The notes: generated from the letters alone by a model not told the origin. Counted from the stretch's first letter, positions 42,862-51,247 are shown. The stretch: DNA of 64,000 nucleotides from Candidatus Sericytochromatia bacterium (GCA_035285325.1 JAYKJB010000095.1:1-64000); one strand, 5' to 3'. Numbers and translations: made by a program.

Positions 42862-43635
42862 ATGAGCCTGCTTATGCTGGCAGTGGTGGCCTTCGGCGGC
42901 GCCCTGCTGACCTTCTTCTCCGGCTTCGGTCTGGGCACCGTGCTGCTGCCCGCTTTTGCCCTGTTCTTTCCCCCGGGTGCCGCCGTGGCCGCCACGGCCG
43001 TGGTGCATCTGGCTACCAACGTGTTCAAGTGGGGCCTCGTGCGCCAGGCGGTCGAATGGCCCGTGGCCCGGCAGTTCGCGCTGGCCGCCATTCCCGCGGC
43101 CCTCTGCGGGGCCTGGCTGCTGGGCTGGCTATCGCTTCAGACCCCGTGGTACAGCTGGACGGTCGCGGGCCACACGGCTTCAGTGACGCCATTGAAGGGT
43201 GCGGTCGGGGGGTTGGTGGTCGCGTTCGCGCTGCTGGAGCTGATTCCCCCGCGCCAGTTGCCCCGCTTCGAGTCGGTCCACCTTGCCTGGGGCGGCTTGC
43301 TTTCCGGCTTCTTCGGGGGCCTCTCGGGTCACCAGGGCGCGCTGCGCAGCCTGTTCCTGTTGCGCGTCGGGCTTCCTCCGGCATCGTTCGTCGCGACGGG
43401 CGTGGCGATCGCCGTGGCGGTCGACCTCAGCCGCCTGTTGATTTACGGCGGCCAGTTGCGAGCCCTGTCACTCGATGCCCACGCCACCCCGGTCGGCGTG
43501 GCGATCGCCGGCGCCTTCGCAGGGGCGTGGCTGGGCAGCCGCTGGCTGCACAAGGTCACCATCCAGTGGTTGCAACGCATCGTGGCCACGCTGCTGGTGG
43601 TCTACGGCGGCGCACTGGCGGCTGGCCTGATCTGA
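42862..43635 (+). CDS. TauE/SafE family membrane protein (sulfite/anion exporter)
   Basis: A 257-residue inner-membrane protein with about eight helices. TFFSGFGLGTVLLPAFALFFP and the second-half repeat GGLLSGFFGGLSGHQGALRSLFLLRVGL are the paired TauE motifs. Family members export sulfite, sulfoacetate or other organosulfur anions. ATG at 42862 is the only sensible start. It is followed by the tRNA-Trp terminator on the opposite strand. Confidence 0.9.
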   Translation: MSLLMLAVVAFGGALLTFFSGFGLGTVLLPAFALFFPPGAAVAATAVVHLATNVFKWGLVRQAVEWPVARQFALAAIPAALCGAWLLGWLSLQTPWYSWTVAGHTASVTPLKGAVGGLVVAFALLELIPPRQLPRFESVHLAWGGLLSGFFGGLSGHQGALRSLFLLRVGLPPASFVATGVAIAVAVDLSRLLIYGGQLRALSLDAHATPVGVAIAGAFAGAWLGSRWLHKVTIQWLQRIVATLLVVYGGALAAGLI

Positions 43636-43644
43636 AAGCACCCG

Positions 43645-43690
43645 GAAAAAACGAAACAGGTGGCACCGCTCAGAAGAGCGAAACCACCTG
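43645..43690 (-). terminator. Terminator of the tRNA-Trp transcript
   Basis: CAGGTGG (43657-43663) pairs with CCACCTG (43684-43690), enclosing an inner GCTC/GAGC stem. On the minus strand TTTCGTTTTTTCC follows. It starts 8 nt after the tRNA 3' end. Confidence 0.75.
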
Positions 43691-43697
43691 ATCGAGG

Positions 43698-43770
43698 CGC
43701 GGCGTAAAGGACTCGAACCTTTAACCCCCGGTTTTGGAGACCGGTGCTCTACCAATTGAGCTAACACCGC
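43698..43770 (-). tRNA. tRNA-Trp (anticodon CCA)
   Basis: A 73-nt cloverleaf on the minus strand. The acceptor GCGGTGT pairs with ACGCCGC (one wobble), D-arm GCTC/GAGC, anticodon stem CCGGT/ACCGG around the loop CTCCAAA, variable GGGTT, and T-arm AAAGG-TTCGAGT-CCTTT. The discriminator is G, as in bacterial tRNA-Trp. The 3' CCA is not encoded (GCCT follows), so it must be added. Confidence 0.96.
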
Positions 43771-43782
43771 AGCGCAGCGACC

Positions 43783-43811
43783 ATTATACCTGAGCACGCC
43801 GACGCCGACCA
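43783..43811 (-). promoter_or_regulatory. tRNA-Trp promoter
   Basis: A perfect TATAAT (43788-43783, minus strand) lies 12 nt before the mature tRNA 5' end. The -35 position (TGGTCG) is weak. Confidence 0.6.
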
Positions 43812-43844
43812 GTCCACCTGGCGGCCAGGTCCTCGGGCGACGGT

Positions 43845-44429
43845 TCAGCCGGTTTCGGCCACGTCATCGCGGACGGCGTGCCCGGCGGCGGGCGGAGCTT
43901 CCAGCCCAAGCGCCGCGGCGATCTGCGGGAACAGGTTCGACACGGGCAGGCCTCGCACGTGGGCGGTCTGCAGCATGGCCCAGGTGCGGTTACCTGGGCG
44001 GCCGTTCCAGCAGGCCAGCACCAGTTCGGCCCCCCCAAGCAAGGTGCGTTCGGTCTCCTGACGCACCGCCGCCACCTCGGGGCGTGAGCGTGGCGGCCGC
44101 GCAAACAGGGTCTGCCGCGCATCGGCACGGGCCAAGGCCCGCTGGGCCCACTCATGGACGGCGCGTGGCTCCTCGACCGTGTCGGGGAGGGGAAACGGCA
44201 CCACCACCTCAAGCTTCAGCGGCAGGCCGGCATCGCGGCCGATCAGACAGGCCGCGGCGGCCATCAGGGGGAAGCCGGCTTCCAAGGTGGTGCGCACCGT
44301 CAGCGGGCCTGCCTGGGCCTCGGCAGCCAGCCGGTCGCGGATCACGTCGATCGCCGGCATCCAGGCCAGCGGCCGCCAGATTCCCCCCAAACTACTCGGG
44401 CCTTGCCCGGCGACGGCCCAAACTCGCAT
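43845..44429 (-). CDS. YpsA-like SLOG superfamily protein (DUF1273-like)
   Basis: A 194-residue Rossmann-like protein. MRVWAVAGQGPSSLGG, TLEAGFPLMAAAACLIGRDAG, LEVVVPFPLP and AELVLACWNGRPGNRTWAMLQTAHVRGLPVSNL follow the YpsA layout. SLOG proteins bind nucleotide-derived ligands and often sit in signalling or defence systems. ATG at 44429 has a perfect AGGAGG Shine-Dalgarno. A perfect CRP-type palindrome lies 68-83 nt upstream, hinting at cAMP control. The C-terminal 20 residues are acidic and proline-rich. Confidence 0.72.
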   Translation of the reverse strand: MRVWAVAGQGPSSLGGIWRPLAWMPAIDVIRDRLAAEAQAGPLTVRTTLEAGFPLMAAAACLIGRDAGLPLKLEVVVPFPLPDTVEEPRAVHEWAQRALARADARQTLFARPPRSRPEVAAVRQETERTLLGGAELVLACWNGRPGNRTWAMLQTAHVRGLPVSNLFPQIAAALGLEAPPAAGHAVRDDVAETG

Positions 44430-44496
44430 GGGACCTCCTGTACCCGCAGGGATGCCCCAATCATGGAACAGTTGTTCGACGAAATTCAAGCGTTTT

Positions 44497-44512
44497 TGTG
44501 ATTTTTGTCACA
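44497..44512. promoter_or_regulatory. Perfect CRP-type site TGTGA-N6-TCACA
   Basis: TGTGATTTTTGTCACA (44497-44512) is the exact CRP/SyCRP1 consensus. It is embedded in a longer 8+6+8 palindrome (TTTTGTGA...TCACAAAA, 44494-44515). It sits upstream of the YpsA-like gene, 68 nt from its ATG. Confidence 0.7.
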
Positions 44513-44520
44513 AAACGACG

Positions 44521-44557
44521 CCCGCCGATCCGGAAGCGGTTGCTCCAGATCGGCGGG
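44521..44557 (-). terminator. Terminator-like hairpin downstream of the YPG-repeat gene
   Basis: CCCGCCGATC (44521-44530) pairs with GATCGGCGGG (44548-44557), a perfect 10-bp stem with a 17-nt loop. CGTCGTTTTG follows on the minus strand. It is the second of two tandem structures between the gene end at 44645 and the CRP site. Confidence 0.6.
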
Positions 44558-44570
44558 TGGTAAACCGTCC

Positions 44571-44626
44571 GGCGGAACGGGCGAAGGTGGGAGGCCCCGT
44601 TTCCTCCCACCCTCGGCCGTTCCGCC
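44571..44626 (-). terminator. Nested stem-loop immediately after the YPG-repeat gene
   Basis: Outer arms GGCGGAACGG (44571-44580) and CCGTTCCGCC (44617-44626) enclose an inner hairpin GGTGGGAGG (44586-44594) with CCTCCCACC (44603-44611). It starts 19 nt beyond the stop and may be a transcription terminator or a 3' stabiliser. Confidence 0.5.
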
Positions 44627-44644
44627 GAGGGTCGTTCCCTGCTG

Positions 44645-45100
44645 CTAACGCTGGTAGGGATAGTATGGCGACGGATAACCGGGGTAACCCGGGTAGCCGG
44701 GGTAGGTGGGATAGCCTGGGTTGAAGATGGCGCGGAAGCCGCGTGCGACCGCCCGCCCCACGCTGGCCAGGACCTCCCAGGTAACACCGAGGATGGCCAC
44801 GGCCGCCGTGCCGACCCAACTGAGGACCGTACCGGCACCGTAGAAGACCACCATGGCGAGTTCTCCGAGGCCACGACCGATGTTCGAGATGGCATTCCAG
44901 ATGCTGGGCTGCGGTTGATAGGGATAGCTCGGGTAGCCAGGGTAATTCGGATACGAAGGATAGCTGGGATAGCCCCCCCAGTTGCTGGCGCTCGTCGACG
45001 TCGCAGCCGGGCCGGACGCCGTCGAGGCCGCTGTCCCCAGCGAGGGACGAGGGGCTTGCGAAGTCGTTAACGAGCGAATGGGGTTCACGCTCAATGGCAT
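44645..45100 (-). CDS. Tyr-Pro-Gly repeat protein with hydrophobic core
   Basis: A 151-residue protein of unknown function. Residues about 41-66 are YP-rich (GGYPSYPSYPNYPGYPSYPY) and the last 25 residues repeat YPGYPTYPGYPGYPGYPSPY before YPYQR. Between them lies a hydrophobic, amphipathic segment (IGRGLGELAMVVFYGAGTVLSWVGTAAVAILG). It has no signal peptide. ATG at 45100 follows GGAG by ten bases. YPG repeats occur in phase-separating and annexin-like N-termini, so self-assembly at a membrane is a speculation. Confidence 0.7.
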   Translation of the reverse strand: MPLSVNPIRSLTTSQAPRPSLGTAASTASGPAATSTSASNWGGYPSYPSYPNYPGYPSYPYQPQPSIWNAISNIGRGLGELAMVVFYGAGTVLSWVGTAAVAILGVTWEVLASVGRAVARGFRAIFNPGYPTYPGYPGYPGYPSPYYPYQR

Positions 45101-45177
45101 TTGGATGGTCTCCAACCAGGGTGTTCGATGAAAGGCTTGTCGGCCGAGCAGGTCACAGTGAGGTAACAAATGAATCA

Positions 45178-45199
45178 GTTTGGTTTAAGTTTGGTTTAA
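45178..45199. promoter_or_regulatory. 11-bp tandem repeat GTTTGGTTTAA
   Basis: Two exact copies of GTTTGGTTTAA (45178-45188 and 45189-45199) place TTTAA at an 11-bp period. It lies between the YPG gene start at 45100 and the MFS start at 45339 and could serve either. Confidence 0.45.
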
Positions 45200-45338
45200 A
45201 GGGGCCCAAACTGATCGGCCCAAAGACATTCATGACGACCATCGCGCCCCTCCGGACAGCCTGATGAAGTCTCTGCGCGAGCGGGAAAGGCGCGATCGCC
45301 CTTGACGCCCCGCGGCGATCGCCGCACACTGCCCCCTC

Positions 45339-46523
45339 GTGAAAACAACCGCCAAGCTCGGCCTGCTGACCAGCCTGTACTTCTCCCAGGGCCTGCCCTT
45401 TGGATTCTTCAGCCAGGCGCTGCCCGTGATCCTGCGCCAACGCGAGGTGGATCTGGCGGCGATCGGGCTCAGCCACCTGCTGGCGCTGCCCTGGGCGCTC
45501 AAGTTTCTCTGGGCACCGGCCATGGACCGCCTAACCTCACGCCGGCGCCCGATACTCTGGTTGCAGGGGCTGACGGCCGTCACGGCGCTGGTCCTGGCGA
45601 TGCTGGACCCCAGCCACGGGCTGGCGATCCTGATCGGCGCGGTGCTGATCAGCAACCTGCTCGCGGCCACCCAGGACGTCGCCACGGACGGGCTGGCGAT
45701 CGCCCTGTTGACGCCGCAGGAGCGCGGGCTCGGCAACGGCATCCAGGTGGCCGGTTACCGCCTGGGCATGATCGTGGGGGGCGGGCTGCTGCTGATGGTG
45801 GCCGACACGATCGGCTGGCGTGGGCTGTTCTGGTCGATGGGCGCGCTGCTGCTGCTGGCGACCATTCCGGTCTGGCGCCTGCACGAACCGCCGCGAACGC
45901 CTCCCCAGCAAAGCCCGGGCATCTGGCAGCCGATCCGCGACTGGCTGCGCCAGCCTGGCATCGCGGGCTGGCTGGGCCTGCTGGTGGCGGCCAAGGCCGG
46001 CGATGCGTTTGCCAGCGGCATGGTGCGCCCCATGCTGGTGGATGCCGGGCTCAGTTTGGCCGACATCGGCCGCCTGATCGGCACCGCGGGCTTCCTGGCT
46101 GGCCTGCTGGGCGCGCTGCTGGGGGGCTGGCTGGCCGGTCGGCTCGGGCGCGCGCGGGCATTGCTGCTGAGCACGGCGCTGCAGACGCTGGGGGTCCTGG
46201 GCTACGCCGCGGTGGCGCTGCAGCCGACCCAGGCGGCCATCTGGAGCGCCTGCCTGTTCGAGCACGTGGTGGGGGGCATGGTCACGGCCGCCCTGTTCAC
46301 GGCCATGATGGACACCTGTCGCCGGGGCCACGAGGGCAGCGACTACACGCTGCAAGCCTCGCTGGTGGTGGCCGTGACCGGGCTGGCGGCGGCCCTCAGT
46401 GGCTACAGCGCCAGCGGGCTCGGCTATCCCGGGCACTTCGCGCTGGCAACGGCCCTCTCCGCGCTGGGGGTGGGATACGTGATCCGCGCGGCCGCGCACC
46501 CGATGCTGCGCCCATCACCGTAG
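45339..46523 (+). CDS. AmpG/RhtX-like MFS permease (PAT family)
   Basis: A 394-residue 12-helix transporter. SLYFSQGLPFGFFSQALPVIL and ISNLLAATQDVATDGLAIALL are the marks of the AmpG branch of the major facilitator, which moves muropeptides, acetyl-CoA or siderophores inward. The GTG at 45339 has no Shine-Dalgarno and the mRNA may be nearly leaderless. The substrate is open: peptidoglycan recycling fits the envelope-rich surroundings, but no recycling gene lies beside it. Confidence 0.85.
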   Translation: MKTTAKLGLLTSLYFSQGLPFGFFSQALPVILRQREVDLAAIGLSHLLALPWALKFLWAPAMDRLTSRRRPILWLQGLTAVTALVLAMLDPSHGLAILIGAVLISNLLAATQDVATDGLAIALLTPQERGLGNGIQVAGYRLGMIVGGGLLLMVADTIGWRGLFWSMGALLLLATIPVWRLHEPPRTPPQQSPGIWQPIRDWLRQPGIAGWLGLLVAAKAGDAFASGMVRPMLVDAGLSLADIGRLIGTAGFLAGLLGALLGGWLAGRLGRARALLLSTALQTLGVLGYAAVALQPTQAAIWSACLFEHVVGGMVTAALFTAMMDTCRRGHEGSDYTLQASLVVAVTGLAAALSGYSASGLGYPGHFALATALSALGVGYVIRAAAHPMLRPSP

Positions 46524-46568
46524 CCGCCCGCGTCGCGCGGCTGCCCCCCTCCCAGAGAGGCCGTTCGT

Positions 46569-47912
46569 TCAATTGATGCCGCGAATCGACAGGATTCCGC
46601 TGCGATCGCCCCACAGCACGCTGAGAAACAGCACCTTGCCATCAGGGCTCCAGGTCGGGCCGCTGGGTTCGGCACCCTTCGGGAAGGCGGCCAGCCGCGC
46701 CCAGCGACCGCGCCGATCCCGGCGCAACAGCTCGTTGGGGCCGAATTTGGCGATGTTGTCCTCGTACTGGTCCTCGCAGACGTACATGTTGCCCTTGCTG
46801 TCGAAGCTGAGGTTGTCCGGCTGGGCCATCAAGACGCCGTCACCCTGCGCAAACACGGACATGCGGCTGGTCTGAAGGTTCAGACGAAGAACCCGGCCAT
46901 AGGGATCTTTCCACTTGGGATGCCCCGTTTCGGCGATGTAGAGCGCCCGGTCGGGGCCCATCTGAACGTCCTCCAGGCGGACGAACTTGGTGGCGCCGGC
47001 CGTCTCGGCGGCCTGGTGGGCATTCAGCGGGTCAATGATCGGAATCCAGCGCGCCTCCTTGCGCTGATAGGCGTAGAGTTTGCCCTCGCTGAGATCGCGT
47101 GGCTTGCTCGCGACGAACTTGTAGAGAAATCCGGGGTCATAATCCTCGGTCAGATAGACCTCGCGCTCGCCCACCACCACGGCGCTTTCGTGGCTGAAAC
47201 GACCCAGCGCCGTCAAGCGACGGGTCTGACCGGCCGGCGTGGGACCCAGCGCGTTGACCTCATAGACCCAGCCCCACGAGGCCAGGGGGTGGCCCGGCGA
47301 CAGGCGACGCTTGAGGTAATTCTCCCGCCGGGCCTCGCCGTCATCGCCCGGGAAATTGTCATGCGGGTATTCCTCGCAGGTGAGCACGGTCTTCCAGGGC
47401 GTCACCGTCCCGGCACAGGGGTTGTGCATGCCGCTGGCCCAGACCTGGCCCGCAACCATCTCGTTGTCTCGCAGCAGCAGGCGCGTCAGGCGGCCAGCCA
47501 GCGCGTCCTTGCCCCAGCGAATCTCATGACCGACCATCAAGTAGCCCTCGTGGGCATTCAGCGGCAAGTAGCCGGTGAAATCGTTTTTGGGAGCGAAGGT
47601 CGATCCATCGGAAAGCAGGTCGCCCGCGCGCACCAGCACCTTGGCCATCAGACCTGGAGCCAGGTCGGCCAGCAGCGGCTGCTGTGGCGTCGGCTGCGTG
47701 GAGGGCATCTCCTGCGGCAGCGGGGCGCCCAGCGGGGTCCCCGGCGCGAGTTCCACTTGGGGCGACGCGACGACCGGGAGCAGCGGGGCCTCGCCGCCAT
47801 CGGCCGGCAGCGCCGTCTGAGCCTGGACAGGCCAGGCCAGTGACGCCAGCGTCAGGGTCAGCACGGCGCGCCATTGAGGCGAGCGGGGATTGGTTCCAGG
47901 GCGAGCGGACAC
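46569..47912 (-). CDS. PhoX-like (DUF839) exported protein
   Basis: A 447-residue secreted protein. The signal peptide ends at AWPVQA. The conserved PhoX block TPWKTVLTCEEYPHDNF (Cys179, Glu180, Glu181) is present, with HNPCAGTV before it and MAQPDNLSFDSKGNMYVCEDQ and SGPTWSPDGKVLFLSV later, all beta-propeller blades of DUF839. Characterised PhoX enzymes are Ca/Fe alkaline phosphatases in the Pho regulon; this one is shorter, so phosphatase activity is likely but not certain. GTG at 47912 is eight bases from GGGAGG, and the upstream GTG at 47945 has none. Confidence 0.8.
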   Translation of the reverse strand: MSARPGTNPRSPQWRAVLTLTLASLAWPVQAQTALPADGGEAPLLPVVASPQVELAPGTPLGAPLPQEMPSTQPTPQQPLLADLAPGLMAKVLVRAGDLLSDGSTFAPKNDFTGYLPLNAHEGYLMVGHEIRWGKDALAGRLTRLLLRDNEMVAGQVWASGMHNPCAGTVTPWKTVLTCEEYPHDNFPGDDGEARRENYLKRRLSPGHPLASWGWVYEVNALGPTPAGQTRRLTALGRFSHESAVVVGEREVYLTEDYDPGFLYKFVASKPRDLSEGKLYAYQRKEARWIPIIDPLNAHQAAETAGATKFVRLEDVQMGPDRALYIAETGHPKWKDPYGRVLRLNLQTSRMSVFAQGDGVLMAQPDNLSFDSKGNMYVCEDQYEDNIAKFGPNELLRRDRRGRWARLAAFPKGAEPSGPTWSPDGKVLFLSVLWGDRSGILSIRGIN

Positions 47913-47973
47913 GCGGAAATCCTCCCGAAGGACGGCATCGGTCACTTTATGTAAAGCCGTCCAGACCGCGTTT

Positions 47974-47979
47974 TGTCAA
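47974..47979 (-). promoter_or_regulatory. Candidate -35 element for the phoX-like gene
   Basis: The minus strand carries a perfect TTGACA here, with TACATA about 20 nt further on. The spacing is longer than ideal, so the promoter call is tentative. Confidence 0.25.
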
Positions 47980-48013
47980 CACGCGCGCCGGTGCACGGGC
48001 GGCAGCCGGCGGT

Positions 48014-49168
48014 TCAACCCAGCCGCTGGTTGATTTCCTGGGCCAGCGCGCCGATGGCCTGCCACTGCTCGCGCGCCTGCGTCGAGCTACCCTGGGCCGA
48101 TTCGAGAATCATGGCGACCCACTCGCTGGGCGAGAGCACCGTGAGCTGGGCGTGCGCCTCGGCCAGCGCCGCCAGCGGCAAGCCGAAGACCGGCGTGACC
48201 GATTCGTCTTCCCACGGCGGCAGGTCGCCATCGGGGGCCTCGGCGTGGGTTTCCAGCGTCGCTTCCGAGCGCCCCGGCACCCCGATGGGGATATAGCGAC
48301 GGTCGGCGGCCATCTCGCGGGGTTCGTCACCGAAGTCGCGCCGGCGCGACGGCGCATACAGGTTGCGAATCGCGGAGGCGGGCGCCTTTTCCAGCGGCAA
48401 CCAGCTTTCCTCCTCAGCTTCCGGCTGCGGGATGCCCTTGCTCATGACCTCATCGAACAGGTTCGGTTCGCGCGCCAGCAACTGGCCAAGGGCCCGGGCG
48501 TGGCCCTTTTTCAGACCCTTCTCGACGGTGGTGGTGATGATCGTTTCGGGCAATTGCAGCAAGGACACATCCGCGCTCAGGAAGGCCTTCGGTTCCTTGT
48601 TGGCCATCTCGCGGAGAATCTGCCGGATGGCGGCCTCGTGGGTCGCCGCGAAGCTGCGGACCGGATCGGGCGTGGCTGGGTCCTCCGGGGCAGTCGCAAG
48701 GCGTTGCAGCAGGGCCGACACGCGAGCGGCAGGCACCTGGCCGGGCACCAGCTCGTAGCCGTCCTCCATGCTGAGGGTGGCGTCGAGGAACTTCACGATC
48801 GCCTCGGCGTGCTCGATCGGGTGCAGGCGGGCGCTCTTGATGTTTTCATGAAGGGTCATGCGGCGGGCCGTGAGGTCGGAGCAGGCCACGACCTCGACGG
48901 GTAGGACCTCCCAGCCCAGCTGGCGACATGCCTCGGCGCGCTGATGTCCGAACACCAGCTCGAACTGGTCGCCGACCTCCCGCACCCGCGGGCGCTGCAG
49001 CACGCCGACCGCCCCGATGCTCTCGATCAGGCTGCGCAACACCAGGGCATCAAAGGCCTTGCGGGGCTGGTGCGGGCTGGGCACGACGTCTGCCATGGGC
49101 ACCTCGGCCACACGCAGCACGGTGATATCCCGCGCGGGGGGAACCAGGTCGAGCGAGGTATCGATCAT
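48014..49168 (-). CDS. ParB-like N-terminal domain protein
   Basis: A 384-residue protein whose first 120 residues match the ParB/Spo0J CTP-binding domain (VPMADVVPSPHQPRKAF, then FGHQRAEACRQLGWEVLPVEVV and LHENI). An HTH-like middle region (TIITTTVEKGLKKGHARALGQLLA) follows, and an acidic, proline-rich C-terminus. No parA lies beside it, so it is probably a ParB-family transcription or nucleoid factor rather than the chromosome partition protein; parS sites were not found. AGGA lies ten bases before the ATG. Confidence 0.85.
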   Translation of the reverse strand: MIDTSLDLVPPARDITVLRVAEVPMADVVPSPHQPRKAFDALVLRSLIESIGAVGVLQRPRVREVGDQFELVFGHQRAEACRQLGWEVLPVEVVACSDLTARRMTLHENIKSARLHPIEHAEAIVKFLDATLSMEDGYELVPGQVPAARVSALLQRLATAPEDPATPDPVRSFAATHEAAIRQILREMANKEPKAFLSADVSLLQLPETIITTTVEKGLKKGHARALGQLLAREPNLFDEVMSKGIPQPEAEEESWLPLEKAPASAIRNLYAPSRRRDFGDEPREMAADRRYIPIGVPGRSEATLETHAEAPDGDLPPWEDESVTPVFGLPLAALAEAHAQLTVLSPSEWVAMILESAQGSSTQAREQWQAIGALAQEINQRLG

Positions 49169-49274
49169 CGGAGCGGGTCCTGTCAGTGAAGGGGCGCGAG
49201 GGCAAAGCGCTGGGGGGCGAGGGGCGGGGCAGCCCAGAGGTTCAGTCTCGCGCGCGGCCGCCCGAATGGCAAGT

Positions 49275-51065
49275 TTAGCGGAACTGTTCCTCGTACAGGT
49301 GCGCGTACAGCCCGCCTTCGGCCAGCAGCTGGGCGTGCGTGCCGCGCTGCACGATGCGCCCCCGCTCGAGCACCAGGATCAGGTCGGCGTGCAGGATGGT
49401 CGAGAGGCGGTGGGCGATCGCCACGGTGGTGCGCCCCGCCATAAGGGGCTTCAAGGCAGCCTGGATCAGCGCCTCGGAGTGCGAATCGAGGCTGGAGGTG
49501 GCCTCATCCAGGATCAGCACCCGCGGCGACTTCAACACCACGCGAGCGAGCGCGAGGCGCTGGCGTTCGCCCCCGGACAGCCGGTAGCCCCGCTCGCCCA
49601 CGACGGTCTCGTAGCCCTCCGGCAAGCCGGCGATCGCCTCGTGGATGTGGGCCAGGCGACAGGCGGCCTCCAGCTCGGCCTGGGTGGCATCGGGCCGGGC
49701 CAGCAGCAGGTTTTCCCGGATCGTGGTGTGGAACAGGAAGGGCTCTTGCGTCACGGTGGCGATCTGGGCTTGCAGCGAGGCCTGGGTGACGCTCCGCAGA
49801 TCGTGCCCATCCAGCGTGATGCGGCCGGCGGTGGGGTCGTAGAAGCGGGTCAGCAGGTACGACAGGCTGGTCTTGCCCGCGCCGCTCGGCCCCACCAGGG
49901 CGATCAGCTGGCCCGGCCGGGCCTCGAAGTCGATCTCGGCCAGCAACGGGGCATCGCTGCGGTAGTGAAAGGCCACGCCTTCGCAGCGCAACAGTCCCTC
50001 GACCGGCGGCAATTCGGTGGCATCGGCGTGGTCCTGCACGCTGGGCTGGGCATCCAGAATCACGAACAGCTTGTCCCAGACCGCCAGCGCCGACATGAGC
50101 TGTACGTGAATGGTGGCCAGCGCGGTGGCCGGGGTATACAGGCGGCCGAGATAGGCCACGAAAGCCACGATCGTGCCGATCGTCAGCTCGCCGCGAATGG
50201 CCAGCCAGCCCCCCACCCCGTAGATGAGGGTAGGCCCGATGATCGCGAACAGGCCGAGCACCAGCATGAACCAGCGCCACAGCAGCATGCGGCGCATGGC
50301 GATCTGGCCGAATTCGGCCGCCAGATGGGTGTAGCGTGCGCGCTCCTCGGGCAGGTGGCCGAAGATGCGGCGCATCAGAAAGCCGTTGATGCTCATGGTG
50401 TCCTGTGCCAGCGCGTGCAGGTCAGCCCGTTTCTGGTTGGCCTCGGCCACCACGGCCTGACGCCGCTTGCCGACCACCCAGGCGGGCGGGATGAACAGCG
50501 GCACCACCGCGAGGGCCAGCAGCGCGAGGCGCCAGTCGAGCGCCAGAATCACGATCGTCGTGGAGCCCAGGATCAGCACGTTGCTGGTGAAGGCCACCAC
50601 GGTGTCGCTGAAGATGTCGCTCAGATCGTTGACGTCGTTGTTCAGGCGCGAACTGAGATCGCCGGGCCGGTTGGTGGTGAAATAATCCATCGACTGGGCC
50701 TGTAGCGCCGAAAACAGGGCCTTGCGCAGGTCGAGCATGACGCCCTGGCTAAGACGTTCATCCAGCCAGGTCTCCAGGATGCCGAGCAAGCCGGTCACCA
50801 GGGGCAAGATCAGCATGCCGGCGGCCAGCCAGGTCAGCAGCGAAAGGTCCTTGTGCGGAATCGCGGTGTCGAGCAGGGCCCGCAGCATGAGAGGCGGCAG
50901 CAAGCCCAGCAAGGCGGCTGTGGCAATCACCCCCAGCACGGCCAGCGCCTCCCGCCAGTAGGGTCGGAAGTAGCCCACGATGCGGTGCAATCGGGCCCGG
51001 TCGACCGTGACGCGCGTGGTCGACTCGCCCAGCGAGAGCACGTGCCAGCCGAATCCTCCCATCAT
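49275..51065 (-). CDS. ABC transporter, fused permease and ATPase (MsbA/MdlB type)
   Basis: A 596-residue exporter half-transporter that would work as a homodimer. Six membrane helices lie in residues 1-310. The ATPase has Walker A GPSGAGKTS, the Q-loop TQEPFLF, signature LSGGERQ, Walker B VLILDEATSSLD and the H-loop AHRLS. ATG at 51065 follows AAAGGA by ten bases. Substrate could be lipid, peptide or drug. The divergent region upstream carries a strong plus-strand promoter for the next gene. Confidence 0.93.
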   Translation of the reverse strand: MMGGFGWHVLSLGESTTRVTVDRARLHRIVGYFRPYWREALAVLGVIATAALLGLLPPLMLRALLDTAIPHKDLSLLTWLAAGMLILPLVTGLLGILETWLDERLSQGVMLDLRKALFSALQAQSMDYFTTNRPGDLSSRLNNDVNDLSDIFSDTVVAFTSNVLILGSTTIVILALDWRLALLALAVVPLFIPPAWVVGKRRQAVVAEANQKRADLHALAQDTMSINGFLMRRIFGHLPEERARYTHLAAEFGQIAMRRMLLWRWFMLVLGLFAIIGPTLIYGVGGWLAIRGELTIGTIVAFVAYLGRLYTPATALATIHVQLMSALAVWDKLFVILDAQPSVQDHADATELPPVEGLLRCEGVAFHYRSDAPLLAEIDFEARPGQLIALVGPSGAGKTSLSYLLTRFYDPTAGRITLDGHDLRSVTQASLQAQIATVTQEPFLFHTTIRENLLLARPDATQAELEAACRLAHIHEAIAGLPEGYETVVGERGYRLSGGERQRLALARVVLKSPRVLILDEATSSLDSHSEALIQAALKPLMAGRTTVAIAHRLSTILHADLILVLERGRIVQRGTHAQLLAEGGLYAHLYEEQFR

Positions 51066-51200
51066 CGGGCGGGGTCCTTTCAGAGATCGCGCAGCGGCGC
51101 TGCAAGGCCCTCCCGGCGAGAGGCCACGCATCGCGCTTTCCGGTCAGGTTACCACGGCTTTGTTGGCCACCTGCTGACGCCAACGGAAGTCCGCCGTTTT

Positions 51201-51247
51201 GTTAAATCTAGAATAAGTAAATCATTGACAGGTTAAATATGGATTAG
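51201..51247 (+). promoter_or_regulatory. AT-rich regulatory region upstream of the lipoprotein gene at 51304
   Basis: GTTAA at 51201, CTAGAATAA at 51208, GTTAA at 51232 and ATTAG at 51243 (11 bp apart) lie in one AT-rich block. CTAGAATAA also occurs upstream of the M14 gene on the minus strand. Confidence 0.3.

Noticed and set aside
48014-49168. Chromosome or plasmid partition locus
   Set aside because: Only a ParB-like gene is present; there is no ParA, no parS-like palindrome and no origin features nearby.
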